From CAYJLF01 sp964371055 (GTDB lineage: Bacteria; Eisenbacteria; RBG-16-71-46; CAIMUX01), in contig CAYJLF010000023.1 in assembly GCA_964371055.1 (NCBI GenBank), forward strand, positions 1 through 64,000: a DNA stretch of 64,000 bases. The letters are read 5' to 3'. The first letter of the stretch is position 1; the number at the start of each line of letters is the position of its first letter. The translations under genes and the position numbers were made by a program. The notes beneath the pieces were generated by a model. It ran no database searches. It had not been told where the DNA came from and saw only the letters and a list, made by a program, of their open reading frames with translations. Positions 1 to 8,674 of the stretch are shown here, one piece after another.

Positions 1-65
1 ACCACCCGATCGGGATGGGCAGAAGCCGGCGCCGTCCCGCCAATCCCCAATCTTCTGGCCACACC

Positions 66-821
66 CTAGCTGATGAGCCTCATCGCCGCCTGGCGATAGA
101 GCGCAGTCACCGGATGGTGAGGGAAGCGCGTCACGAAGACCCCCGCGCTGGCAAGCGTCATCACTTCGTCCGAATGAGGCAGCACCGCCGCCACCTCGCA
201 CTCGTAGGTGCGCTCCACCCGGATCTTCACCTCCACCGGGTCGACCGAGGCGGGACACTTGTTGACGATCATGACGATTCGCGGCACCTCGAGCTTGCGC
301 GCGACCTCGACCGTAACGCCGGTGCCCTGATAGTCCTGCTGGTCAGGACGCATGATGATGGCAAGGGCATCCGACACGGCCAGGGAGAGCAGCGTCTCCT
401 CGTTCAACCCGGGATGGGTGTCGATCACGAGCGCGTCCAGACTCAATCCGGTCAGGAGGTTCTGGAACCCGTCGTTGAGAAGGCCGACGTCGTAGCCCTC
501 CCGCAACACGCGTGCGATCTCCCCCGCCTTGATGCTCGACGGGATCAGGAAGACCCGACCCGCCATGTTCGCCCCCAGGCGCGCGGTAACGTCGTGGGCG
601 CACTCCTCGATCCCGCACTTGCCCCAGAGGTAGTCATTGAGCGAGTGCTTCATGTCCTCTTCCGTGAGGCCGAAGAGGACGTGAATGCCCGGAGACTGGA
701 TGTCGGTGTCGATGACTCCGACCCGCATTCCGTCCATCGCGAGGAGGGTGGCGATGTTGGCCGTGGTGTTCGACTTGCCGGTGCCTCCCCGGAAGGAGTG
801 AACCGAAATGATCCTGGACAT
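66..821 (-). CDS. MinD/ParA-like P-loop ATPase
   Basis: A 251-residue cytosolic ATPase of the MinD/ParA/Mrp superfamily. Visible motifs: a deviant Walker A FRGGTGKSN (residues 10-18), the A' motif VIDTDIQSPGI (36-46) and a Walker B LVIDTHPGL (131-139). The usual signature lysine of KGGxxGKT is arginine here (R11). The ATG is preceded by GGGAG at 6 nt. It is the last gene of the partner-switching operon, 129 nt after the phosphatase. Members of the superfamily position proteins or act as ATP-dependent switches. A link to the phosphatase/kinase module is inferred from gene order only. The C-terminus shows no clear MinD amphipathic membrane-targeting helix, so this is not a classical division-site MinD. 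Confidence 0.85.
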   Translation of the reverse strand: MSRIISVHSFRGGTGKSNTTANIATLLAMDGMRVGVIDTDIQSPGIHVLFGLTEEDMKHSLNDYLWGKCGIEECAHDVTARLGANMAGRVFLIPSSIKAGEIARVLREGYDVGLLNDGFQNLLTGLSLDALVIDTHPGLNEETLLSLAVSDALAIIMRPDQQDYQGTGVTVEVARKLEVPRIVMIVNKCPASVDPVEVKIRVERTYECEVAAVLPHSDEVMTLASAGVFVTRFPHHPVTALYRQAAMRLIS

Positions 822-950
822 TCGCTTCTCCCGTTACGGCCGAGGCGCCGTTCCGCCAACGATGCTGCCGGGGCCGAAGTGCCGGGCGAGGACCGGAGGA
901 ATCCTTCCGGACCGGCAGGTCTCCACGGCGGGGAGCACGACGATCATAGC

Positions 951-2225
951 TCAGGCCGCGGGCGCGCGCCGTACCGCCAGCATCGTGATGTCATCGAACT
1001 GGTCCGCCCCGTTCATGAAGTCCCTCAGGCTGACGCTCACGCGCCGAAGGAGTCCCCCCGCCGAGGCGGCCGGCTGGCCCAGGACCGTGAGGAGGCGCTT
1101 CTCCGTGAAGAAGGTCCGGGCAACATCCCGGGCCTCCGTGACGCCGTCGGTATACGCGAAGAGGATGTCGCCCTCATCCATCTGCGCGTACTCGATCCGG
1201 AAGTCGACGGCCGGGAACATCCCCACGGCCGGCCCCGTGCCCTTGAACTTCGCCTTGAGAGACCCATCCGCGCCCAGCAGGAATGGTGGATTGTGCCCCG
1301 CGTTGATGTAGGCCAGCCGTCCGTTCGAGGGATCGAGGAGGCCGAAGAACAACGTGGCGAACATGTTGAGGTCCGCGTGGTTTTCCACGATGAAGTTGTT
1401 GGTCAATAGGACGGCGTTCCGCAGGGCGTTGGTGCCCGTGGAGGGGATTCCGCCCTTCCCACCCCGCGCCCGGCCGGGGCCCGAGCCGGGGAGTCCGGCC
1501 AGGGTCTCGTCCAGGACGTTTGTCCAGCTGAGCGAATAGTGCTGCTGGGCAAAGGCCCGGGTGAGGCTGCGCACCAGGGCCATGAAGAGCGCGGCGGGCA
1601 CGCCCTTGTCGACCACGTCGGCGATGACGAATCCCAACCGCCGGTCCTGCGAGAGCATGAAGGCATCGTAGAAGTCGCCGGCGACCTCCCGGGCCGGGCT
1701 GAACTCCGCGGCTACCTCCCAGCCCGGGGGCCGGGGCAGAGTCTTGGGGAGGAATCCCTCCTGGATTCGCTGCGCGACCTGCAGGTCGTGCTCCATCTTG
1801 AGGAACGACTCGCGCTTCGCGAGGTCGCGCTCCTGCATCCGGCGCCGTCCAAGCTCGACGTACTCAGTGACGAGGAACCGCAGAAAGGCGGGAGAGATCG
1901 GGGCGAGAATGTAGTCGTCGGCACCTGCGGCCAGCCACCGTTCCACGTCCTCGAGCTGCCGCGCCCCGGCGAGCACAATGACAGGAATGTCCCGACGGCT
2001 CTCGTCCGCCTTCAGATCGAGCAGGACCTCGATCGCATCCGCCCGCGGCGCATCGAGGGCCAGAAAGACGACGTCCGGCTGAGCGGTCTCCACGGCTTCC
2101 AGGGCGGCGGGACCGTCGGCGGCGACGGCCACGACGAAGCCCTCCTGGCCCAGGCGGGCGATGAGGTCCCCCATCCGCTCAGCCGCCAGGCCGACGAAGA
2201 GCAGGTGTCCGCTATCCTTGTTCAC
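951..2225 (-). CDS. PP2C (SpoIIE/RsbU-type) serine phosphatase with degenerate receiver
   Basis: 424 residues. Residues about 7-125 have the response-regulator receiver fold pattern, residues 127-163 form a charged helical linker, and residues about 165-420 are a SpoIIE/PP2C phosphatase domain with metal-ligand motifs GDFYD (183-187), ADVVDKG (202-208) and FDDITML near the end. Family role: dephosphorylates a phospho-STAS antagonist so that it can capture the RsbW-like kinase. The receiver is degenerate: the phospho-acceptor position is Ala56, the conserved Lys is Ala108, the Thr is Ala86 and the acidic pair is absent, so it should sense by binding, not by phosphorylation. GTG start with GGGGGA at 5 nt. 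It lies 52 nt after the kinase gene. Confidence 0.92.
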   Translation of the reverse strand: MNKDSGHLLFVGLAAERMGDLIARLGQEGFVVAVAADGPAALEAVETAQPDVVFLALDAPRADAIEVLLDLKADESRRDIPVIVLAGARQLEDVERWLAAGADDYILAPISPAFLRFLVTEYVELGRRRMQERDLAKRESFLKMEHDLQVAQRIQEGFLPKTLPRPPGWEVAAEFSPAREVAGDFYDAFMLSQDRRLGFVIADVVDKGVPAALFMALVRSLTRAFAQQHYSLSWTNVLDETLAGLPGSGPGRARGGKGGIPSTGTNALRNAVLLTNNFIVENHADLNMFATLFFGLLDPSNGRLAYINAGHNPPFLLGADGSLKAKFKGTGPAVGMFPAVDFRIEYAQMDEGDILFAYTDGVTEARDVARTFFTEKRLLTVLGQPAASAGGLLRRVSVSLRDFMNGADQFDDITMLAVRRAPAA

Positions 2226-2277
2226 ACTCTTCCCCCTGGAGCCGGTCCGGCGTCCCGCCGCCGGCCGCCCGCGCGGC

Positions 2278-2697
2278 TCAATCCGCGCGGCGCCTCATGA
2301 TGAAGATGTTCCGATTGCGCCCTTCGACGTGCTCGTAGCGATACTCATCCACGTTTTCGATGGCGAGGTAGACCCCCAGCCCGCCGACCGGCCGTTCGGC
2401 CAGGGGCAGGTCCATCTGGGGCGGGCGCTTGAGCTGGCGCGGGTCAAAGGGAGTGGCCGTGTCCTCGAGCACGATGGTCACGGCCTCCTCGTCCGCGTCC
2501 GCTCGCACGACGATCTCGCCCGCGGACCCGGCATCCGGGTACCCGTGGACTACGATGTTGGTGGCGATCTCATCGACCGCGAGCTCCAGCCGGTACGACT
2601 TCTTCCGTTCAAGCCCCGCCTCGACGGCCGTCGCGCGGACGAAGTGGCGGATCAGCTCGAGCGAGTCTGGCGTCGCCGCCACGCAGGTCGTGTTCAT
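2278..2697 (-). CDS. RsbW-like anti-sigma factor serine kinase
   Basis: A 139-residue GHKL ATPase of the RsbW/SpoIIAB type. The N-box is LAVDEIATNIVVHGYPDA (about residues 45-62), followed by the ATP-lid region GGLGVYLAIENVDEYRYE. The family phosphorylates STAS antagonists and sequesters a partner, classically a sigma factor. No sigma factor gene is in the window, so the output partner is unknown. The ATG at 2697 was chosen over an in-frame TTG one codon upstream because GGAG lies 6 nt before it. The gene is 12 nt after a STAS gene and 52 nt before the phosphatase gene, giving the full STAS, kinase and phosphatase trio. Confidence 0.93.
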   Translation of the reverse strand: MNTTCVAATPDSLELIRHFVRATAVEAGLERKKSYRLELAVDEIATNIVVHGYPDAGSAGEIVVRADADEEAVTIVLEDTATPFDPRQLKRPPQMDLPLAERPVGGLGVYLAIENVDEYRYEHVEGRNRNIFIMRRRAD

Positions 2698-2709
2698 CAA
2701 TCGCTCCGG

Positions 2710-3048
2710 TCAGATGCCTTCGATTTCCGACGCGTCGTACTCGTCGAGCATGACCACGCTGTGCTGGAACCCGGTCATCTCCAGCGTTTCCTTCACCGAT
2801 TCCTGCGTGCCGACCAGGTAGATGTCCACGTTCGCCCCCAGCTTCTGCTTGGCGAAGACCAGCGTCCGGAGTCCGGCGCTCGCCATGTAGGACAGCTTTT
2901 CGAGCATGAGGACGATCCGCTTCGGGTTCAGGGCCGAGACCTGCTCGATGGTCTCGTGGAACGTCCGAGCTGAGACCGCGTCGAGTTCGCCGACCAGGGT
3001 AACCCTGCTGATTCCGTTGACCACCTCGGATGACAGACTGAAAGCCAT
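2710..3048 (-). CDS. STAS-domain anti-sigma factor antagonist
   Basis: A 112-residue single STAS domain (SpoIIAA/RsbV type). The phosphorylatable serine sits in SYMASAGLRTLVFAK, the standard site. The family cycles between phosphorylated (kinase product) and dephosphorylated (phosphatase product) forms and binds the kinase when unphosphorylated. The gene is directly upstream of the RsbW-like gene and 6 nt downstream of the haem-sensor gene, which points to one signalling unit. ATG start with a GGGGGAG stretch 9 nt upstream. It is one of two STAS proteins in this operon; the other lies between the debranching enzyme and the epimerase. Confidence 0.93.
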   Translation of the reverse strand: MAFSLSSEVVNGISRVTLVGELDAVSARTFHETIEQVSALNPKRIVLMLEKLSYMASAGLRTLVFAKQKLGANVDIYLVGTQESVKETLEMTGFQHSVVMLDEYDASEIEGI

Positions 3049-3054
3049 GGCTCT

Positions 3055-4224
3055 TCACTCCCCCTTTGTTTCTGCCGGTTGGGCCGCGGTCCCCGCGGCC
3101 GGCGCTCCCGTCCCCTGCCGCTGGTGCCGGAGCAGACGGGCGCGCGACTGGAGCGCGCGGAAGAAGTCGGTCTCCACGACCTCGGTGACATTCTGCCCGC
3201 GCCGGACCGAGTCGATCTCGATCCGCAGGTCCTGGACCCGCTGCTTGAGAATCTGCGTGCGCGCGTACACTTCGTTTGCCATCTGCCGGAAGAGCCGGGC
3301 GGTCAGCCCCAGCTCGTCCCCGCGGTTGGCGATGTGGGTCAGGTCGCCGGACTGGGGCAGATTGGCGATCGGCTCGTCCGCGCTCAGCTTCCCGGCCACG
3401 ACACCGAGTGTCCTCACCGGCCGGATGATGTCCCGGCGGAGCAGGACATTCAACGTGAGCAGGACCAGGGTCAGAGTGATGATGGTCGCTCCGACCATGA
3501 CGCCGAAGGAGTGCAGCGCGGCCTTCAGTACCTCGTCCGCCGGCACGTAGACGATCTGCGCGGCGATGATGTCGTTCATCTCCCAGCCGAATCCGTTCTC
3601 TGATCCGTATTGGGCGACCATGCTCGGGGGGGCCATCGCGGGCGTCCCGTGGCAGCTCAGACAACCCGCGGAGGTCATGCGCATCGGATGGGCAACGTAG
3701 TAGACCTTCCGCCCCTCCCGCTCGCGGAAAGCCGCATACTCCGGCCGCCCGGTCTCGCGCATCTGTTCCAGCAGGCCCGCCTCGAAGTCGTCGGCCCGGT
3801 TCAGGGGATTCGTGGGGTTCACGGATGCTTCCCGGTAGACGAACCCTTCGGTCTTCCCCCCCTCTCGCATGCGCGAGAAGACCTCCCGCGCCGAGAATGC
3901 GGGGACGGACTCGGGAATGAACTGCTCCTCCCGGTCGTGTGCCCCGGCGACCAGGGCGCCGTCCGGTCCCATGACCACACCGTGGCTCAGGAGCGGGACG
4001 ACATGGGCGTTCGTGTAGCTCCGGACCGCGTTCATCGCCTCGAGGAGCAGCGACCCCTTCGAGGCCACTTCCGCCTCGGCCCTCGCCCGCAGGACGGGCC
4101 ACAATACGGCGGCCCCGGTCGACGCGCCGAGCAGGAAGATCGCGGTCAGGAGGATGTTGAATCTCGCGCTGAGGCTGCGATTCAGCCACAGGCCGGAGCG
4201 CACGCCGCTCAGCCGGGATTTCAT
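3055..4224 (-). CDS. Membrane sensor with DUF3365 (Tll0287-like) haem-c domain and HAMP
   Basis: 389 residues. TM1 is about residues 22-44, an extracytoplasmic DUF3365/Tll0287-like domain spans about 48-235 and ends in a c-type haem motif CLSCH (188-192), TM2 is about 240-262, and a HAMP-like segment follows to about 315. The cytoplasmic tail (about 325-365) is a short helical module, not a kinase or cyclase, so output is probably by protein contact. DUF3365 proteins are proposed haem-based redox or gas sensors. The start overlaps the stop of the debranching enzyme gene by 4 nt (ATGA). Position beside STAS, kinase and phosphatase suggests it feeds the partner switch. Its tail matches that of the GAF protein at 36851-37765. 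Confidence 0.88.
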   Translation of the reverse strand: MKSRLSGVRSGLWLNRSLSARFNILLTAIFLLGASTGAAVLWPVLRARAEAEVASKGSLLLEAMNAVRSYTNAHVVPLLSHGVVMGPDGALVAGAHDREEQFIPESVPAFSAREVFSRMREGGKTEGFVYREASVNPTNPLNRADDFEAGLLEQMRETGRPEYAAFREREGRKVYYVAHPMRMTSAGCLSCHGTPAMAPPSMVAQYGSENGFGWEMNDIIAAQIVYVPADEVLKAALHSFGVMVGATIITLTLVLLTLNVLLRRDIIRPVRTLGVVAGKLSADEPIANLPQSGDLTHIANRGDELGLTARLFRQMANEVYARTQILKQRVQDLRIEIDSVRRGQNVTEVVETDFFRALQSRARLLRHQRQGTGAPAAGTAAQPAETKGE

Positions 4225-6326
4225 CTTCCGACCAGGATGGCGACCGAGCGATCCGCGAGCCTGATCCCCGCCTGGTTGTCCAACCTGCGCTCCTGACCTG
4301 GCTCATGGATGTCCGCCGGATCGCCGGTGTGGGCGAAGAGGTGCCAGACGCACCCGTCCGGCAGTCCCGGGAGCTCGAACCAGTGGCCTTCCCAGTGCAT
4401 GTTGAGCGCCACGTAGATGTAGTCGTCCGCCACGCGGCCGCCGCGCGCGTTCGGACCCGCCAGCATGAACGCCAAAGTCCGGCTCGATCCCGACCAGTCC
4501 GCGTTCCAGGCCTGCAGACCGTGCCACGAGAGGTCCGGAATGCCGCAGCCCGCGGGATCGTGCCCGGCCAGGTGCCACCGATTGCGCAAGATCGGGTGGG
4601 CGTGGCGAAACGCCATCACGTTGCGGGCAAAGCGGAAGAGATCAGCGTTGCGCTCCACCAACCCCCAGTCCAGCCAGTTCAGCTCGTTGTCGTGGCAGTA
4701 CGTGTTGTTGTTTCCGCCCTGGGTCCGCCCGAACTCGTCCCCCGACAGGATCATGGGAACGCCCTGGCTGACCATCAGCATGGCCAGGGCATTCTTGATC
4801 TGCCGCCGCCGCAGCGCATTGACGCCCGGATCGTCCGTGGGTCCCTCCCAGCCGCAGTTCCAGCTGTGGTTGTCGTTGGCCCCGTCTCCGTTGCGCTCGC
4901 CGTTGGCGTGATTGTGCTTGTCGTTGTACGACACCTGATCGTACAAGGTGAATCCGTCGTGTGCGGTGATGAAGTTGACCGACGCGGTCGCCCCCCGGGC
5001 GCCGTACATGTCCGGCGAACCGCTGAGCCGCTGGGCCATTTCTCCCGCCAGCCCGGGCTCCCCCTTCAGAAACCTGCGGAGGGTGTCACGGTACTTCCCG
5101 TTCCACTCCGCCCAGCGTCCGTAGGAGGGAAAGGATCCGACCTGGTAGAGCCCGCCCGCGTCCCAGGCCTCGGCGATCAACTTGCACTTGGCCAGCACCG
5201 GATCGTGGGCGAGGGTCTCCAGCAGCGGCGGGTTCGAGAGTGGTGCGCCCTGCGGGTCGCGGCCGAGGATGGACGCGAGATCAAAGCGGAAGCCGTCGAT
5301 GTGGTACTCCGACGCCCAGTAGCGGAGGCAGTCGAGAACCAGGTTGCGCACCACCGGGTGGTTGCAGTTCAAGGTGTTGCCGGTGCCGCTGAAGTTGTAG
5401 TAGTACCCCTCCGGGGTCAGCATGTAGTAGGTCTTGTTGTCGATCCCCTTGAACGTGATGTAAGGCCCGTGCTCGTTCCCCTCCGCCGTGTGGTTGAAGA
5501 CCACGTCGAGAATCACCTCGATTCCGCTTCGATGCAATTCCTTGACCAGCGCCTTCACCTCGTCCACCTGCATCCCCTGCCGGCCCGTCGCGGCGAAACC
5601 GGCCTTCGGCGCGAAGAACCCGACGGTGCTGTACCCCCAGTAGTTGTAGAGCTGCTCCCCCGTCTCCGGGTGGGGACGGGAGTTCTCGAACTCGTCGAAT
5701 TCGAAGATCGGCATCAGCTCGACGCAATTCACGCCCAGGCGCTTCAGGTAGGGGATCTTTTCCCGGATTCCCGCGAAGGTGCCCGGCGCCTTCACTCCCG
5801 CTGAGGGATGGCGCGTGAAGCCCCGTACGTGCATCTCGTAGATGATGAGATCCTCCATGGGGATCTCGAGCGGGTGGTCGCCCTCCCAGTCGAAGTCGTC
5901 ATAGACCAGCCGGCCGCGATGCTGCGTGCCATTAGTCCAGTCGGGCGGCGTACCCCAGACGTCTCGGCCCGACACCGCCCGGGCGTAAGGGTCCAGCAGG
6001 ATCCGCGACGCGTCGAAGCGGTGCCCCTCCTGCGGGCGGAACTCCCCATCCATCCGGTAGCCGTACTCGACCCGCTCGAAGTCGAGGCCGAAGACGATCA
6101 TCGACCAGACGTTGCCGATGCGGAACTCGTCCGGGAAGGGAATCTCGACCACCGGCTGCACCGAACCCCGCTCGAAGAGGACCAGGGTGCAGGCCCGCGC
6201 ATGGCTGGAGTAGATGGAGAAATTGACCCCTCCCGCCATCGAGGTGGCGCCGAACGGGAACGGCTTGCCGGGTCGGTACCGGTACCCCTGGTGTTCATGG
6301 GTGGGATAGGTGTCTACGCGCTCCAC
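4221..6326 (-). CDS. glgX: Glycogen debranching enzyme, GlgX/isoamylase type
   Basis: 701 residues, the usual GlgX length. An N-terminal carbohydrate-binding fold (FPFGATSMAGGVNFSIYS) precedes a GH13 barrel with VILDVVFNHTAEG, the catalytic-Asp strand GFRFDLASIL, the Glu strand KLIAEAWDAGG and the transition-state region NFITAHDGFTLYD. It hydrolyses alpha-1,6 branches of glycogen or limit dextrin in the cytosol. I place the start at the GTG preceded by AAGGAG at 5 nt; a longer in-frame extension would overlap the upstream STAS gene by 38 nt and lacks similarity. It sits inside a partner-switching operon and overlaps the sensor gene by 4 nt, so carbon-store use and signalling are likely co-expressed. 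Confidence 0.95.
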   Translation of the reverse strand: MERVDTYPTHEHQGYRYRPGKPFPFGATSMAGGVNFSIYSSHARACTLVLFERGSVQPVVEIPFPDEFRIGNVWSMIVFGLDFERVEYGYRMDGEFRPQEGHRFDASRILLDPYARAVSGRDVWGTPPDWTNGTQHRGRLVYDDFDWEGDHPLEIPMEDLIIYEMHVRGFTRHPSAGVKAPGTFAGIREKIPYLKRLGVNCVELMPIFEFDEFENSRPHPETGEQLYNYWGYSTVGFFAPKAGFAATGRQGMQVDEVKALVKELHRSGIEVILDVVFNHTAEGNEHGPYITFKGIDNKTYYMLTPEGYYYNFSGTGNTLNCNHPVVRNLVLDCLRYWASEYHIDGFRFDLASILGRDPQGAPLSNPPLLETLAHDPVLAKCKLIAEAWDAGGLYQVGSFPSYGRWAEWNGKYRDTLRRFLKGEPGLAGEMAQRLSGSPDMYGARGATASVNFITAHDGFTLYDQVSYNDKHNHANGERNGDGANDNHSWNCGWEGPTDDPGVNALRRRQIKNALAMLMVSQGVPMILSGDEFGRTQGGNNNTYCHDNELNWLDWGLVERNADLFRFARNVMAFRHAHPILRNRWHLAGHDPAGCGIPDLSWHGLQAWNADWSGSSRTLAFMLAGPNARGGRVADDYIYVALNMHWEGHWFELPGLPDGCVWHLFAHTGDPADIHEPGQERRLDNQAGIRLADRSVAILVGR

Positions 6327-6375
6327 ATCAGCTCCTTCTCGTTCTGGTTGGTCCGCGGATCTCGCGCCGGCTCGT

Positions 6376-6711
6376 TCACGCCAGCGCGCCCAGCCCGGCG
6401 TCCACCGTGTCACAGCAGGCGAAGAACTCCAGAAATCCCGTCATCGACATGGTGTCGCGCAACTCCTCGGAGAGACCGACCAGAGCGATCCGGCCTCCAC
6501 CAGCGCTGATCGTGCGGTACGCGAGCAAGAGCATGCGCAGACCGGCGCTCGACATGTAGCTCACCCCCGTCATGTCCAGCAGGACCCGGGCCTGCGGCTC
6601 GGCCAGCGCCATGATCTTCTCCTGCGCCTGCGGGGCGCTGCCGCCGTCCAGCTCTCCCGACATCGTCACGACACTGGCATGCTGCACGGCGCTGACGCTG
6701 ACATCCAACAT
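6376..6711 (-). CDS. STAS-domain anti-sigma factor antagonist (second copy)
   Basis: A 111-residue STAS protein with the phospho-site SYMSSAGLRMLLLAYRT. Strong GGAGG 7 nt before the ATG. It is 49 nt upstream of the debranching enzyme and 72 nt after the epimerase gene. Two antagonists with one kinase and one phosphatase imply either two inputs or two different partners for the switch. It carries no extra domain. Its sequence is clearly related to, but not nearly identical with, the antagonist at 2710-3048. Confidence 0.93.
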   Translation of the reverse strand: MLDVSVSAVQHASVVTMSGELDGGSAPQAQEKIMALAEPQARVLLDMTGVSYMSSAGLRMLLLAYRTISAGGGRIALVGLSEELRDTMSMTGFLEFFACCDTVDAGLGALA

Positions 6712-6783
6712 GGGGATTCCTCCGTTCCTGTCGACCCCGGCCGGTGGCCGGCACTCCCCTCAAGAGGCGCGCCGGCGCCCCTC

Positions 6784-8607
6784 TCAGCCTCCCGTCGGCT
6801 CGACCCGCACCTTGACGCGCACCTGCTCGCTCGTCTCCGGCAGCGTGACCGTGAGTGCCGCCGCGTCGAAATTGGTGTAGGGCCGGCCGTCGATCTCCAC
6901 GGCTCCGATCCGGATGCTCCCCGCGGGCAGGAGGTCCGGCGCAACCCGCAGGATGTTCCGCGGGAACGCCCCGGGCAGCGGCTTGAAGTGCAGAGTCAGC
7001 GGTTCTTTGGTGATCAGCAGGTTCGTGTAGACCTGCGCGAGGAAGGCCAGTTCTCCCGAGTGGTACATGCTCATCGAGTGGCTCCCTTTGAACCTCTCCG
7101 TCCCGATGAGGTAGGCCACGCCGCTGGCCAGCACGTTGAAATAGACCGCGCCGTCATTGTGATCGAGAAAGAACGCGTTGTAGAACGCCGAGGACTCGCG
7201 GGCCAGGCGCAGGTACTCGTCTCCGCCGAGGACGCCATGCAGGATCAGGTAGGCGAGGATTCCCTGCTCCTGCTGCCACCAGGCCTTGCGGTCGTGGAAC
7301 GCGAAACGGTGGAACTCCTCCCCGGTCTTGCGGTCCCGTTCCATGACGTCGTACCAGCCGCCGCGCATCGGGTCACCGCCGATCGCCGGCATGAGCTCGG
7401 CGATCCGCCGCGCCAGCGCCTCGTACTCCGCCTTGGGCATGAGGCTGTGCATCCGCATCAGGTTCCAGGCGATCTTCAGGTTGTGGCCGACCACACCCCG
7501 GTTCTGCTGCCACATGTGGGTTCGGTCCGGCGACCAGTCTTCGAGAAACTTCTCCTGCACGAACGGCGACTCATCGTAGTTCGGGAAGTACTTGGCGATG
7601 GTGTCGAAGGTGTACGCCAGCATCCGGGCATAGCGGTCTTCCCCGGTGGCCAGATAGAGGTTGATGAGGTACGCCGGGGCGTGGTCGCCCACGGAGTTCC
7701 AGTTCTTCTTGGCGCGGTTCGCGCCCAGCGAATCGGCCCGCGGATCCAGCGTGACCGGATCCAGGTGCGAGAAGTACCCTCCCGCGTTCCGATCGAGGAA
7801 GAAACGATCGAAGAGATCGATCGTCAGCTCCGCGTCCCGCAGAATGCGCGGATCTCCGGTAATGCGATAGTTCTGGATCGGGCCGGCCAGGGCATAGATC
7901 TGTTCGTAGGCGGGGATCGCATCCAGGTCATCCCCGAACTCGGAGGCGAAGACCTTCGTCTCACGCCGCCCCTGGACATCGATGCCGTGGTACCAGTAGA
8001 CGATCTTCTCGTCCGCGTCGTAGAAGCGGAAGTGCTCCCGCAGGTACTCCGTTCCCCGGTCCGCAGCTTCGAGGTACCGGTCGTCGCCCGTGAGCATGTA
8101 CGCCGAGGAGAGACCGTAGATCAGCCGGGAGATGGTGTCGGTTTCCTGCCGGTAGTTGTCCTGCTCCTTCTCGCCGCTCAGCTTGACCGTGGTCCGGTAG
8201 TTGCGGTAGTCCACTGGTCCGTCGCCGAACTGGGCCTGCAGGTAGAAGTCGCCGATCTCCCGGATCTGCTGCACCCACCAGTCGGGGCGCTCCTGGCGGT
8301 GCTCATCCGCACGCCGTCCCACAAAGATGATGTACTGCGCCTCGATCACGAACCCGTCTGCCTCCGGGTAGAAGATGCAGTAGGTGTAGAGATAGCGCCC
8401 GGCCACGAGCATCTCCCGCATCTGTCCGGTGGCGTCGTGGTACGGATCACCCAGGTTGCGCAGCAGCTGCGCGTACGTGTTGCCCTTGAGCGCGATCCGG
8501 AACTCCTGGCCGCCGCTCGTCCTGACCGTGTACCGATCCGTGGCCGGATCGAACTCCGTCACGTATCCGGCGATCGTGTCTGAGAAGGGAATCCGGATCT
8601 CGTTCAC
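6784..8607 (-). CDS. N-acylglucosamine 2-epimerase (AGE) superfamily protein
   Basis: 607 residues. The central and C-terminal parts form the (alpha/alpha)6 AGE barrel: aromatic-rich repeats, the family signature VGHNLKIAWNLMRMH, and RKAWWQQEQGILAYL. An N-terminal segment of about 150 residues precedes the barrel, so the protein is longer than simple epimerases (about 400). AGE enzymes epimerise C2 of sugars (GlcNAc/ManNAc, cellobiose, mannose/glucose) or isomerise ketoses. In the signature the usual Glu after His is Lys, so the substrate is open. GTG start chosen because GGGGAGG lies 8 nt upstream; another GTG 33 nt earlier is possible. It heads the partner-switching operon, 67 nt after the VOC gene. 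Confidence 0.82.
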   Translation of the reverse strand: MNEIRIPFSDTIAGYVTEFDPATDRYTVRTSGGQEFRIALKGNTYAQLLRNLGDPYHDATGQMREMLVAGRYLYTYCIFYPEADGFVIEAQYIIFVGRRADEHRQERPDWWVQQIREIGDFYLQAQFGDGPVDYRNYRTTVKLSGEKEQDNYRQETDTISRLIYGLSSAYMLTGDDRYLEAADRGTEYLREHFRFYDADEKIVYWYHGIDVQGRRETKVFASEFGDDLDAIPAYEQIYALAGPIQNYRITGDPRILRDAELTIDLFDRFFLDRNAGGYFSHLDPVTLDPRADSLGANRAKKNWNSVGDHAPAYLINLYLATGEDRYARMLAYTFDTIAKYFPNYDESPFVQEKFLEDWSPDRTHMWQQNRGVVGHNLKIAWNLMRMHSLMPKAEYEALARRIAELMPAIGGDPMRGGWYDVMERDRKTGEEFHRFAFHDRKAWWQQEQGILAYLILHGVLGGDEYLRLARESSAFYNAFFLDHNDGAVYFNVLASGVAYLIGTERFKGSHSMSMYHSGELAFLAQVYTNLLITKEPLTLHFKPLPGAFPRNILRVAPDLLPAGSIRIGAVEIDGRPYTNFDAAALTVTLPETSEQVRVKVRVEPTGG

Positions 8608-8674
8608 GCCGCTGCCTCCCCTGGCTCTGTTCTTTGGCACGCCCTGTACCTGCCTTCCGCCTTATCCGCCGCGC

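Noticed and set aside
4305..5804. Plus-strand open frame opposite glgX
   Set aside because: Shadow of the debranching enzyme; composition only.
6310..8583. Very long open frame on the plus strand opposite the epimerase gene
   Set aside because: Its translation is rich in Arg/His/Pro/Val and has no family motif; it is an antisense shadow caused by GC-rich third positions of the AGE epimerase gene.
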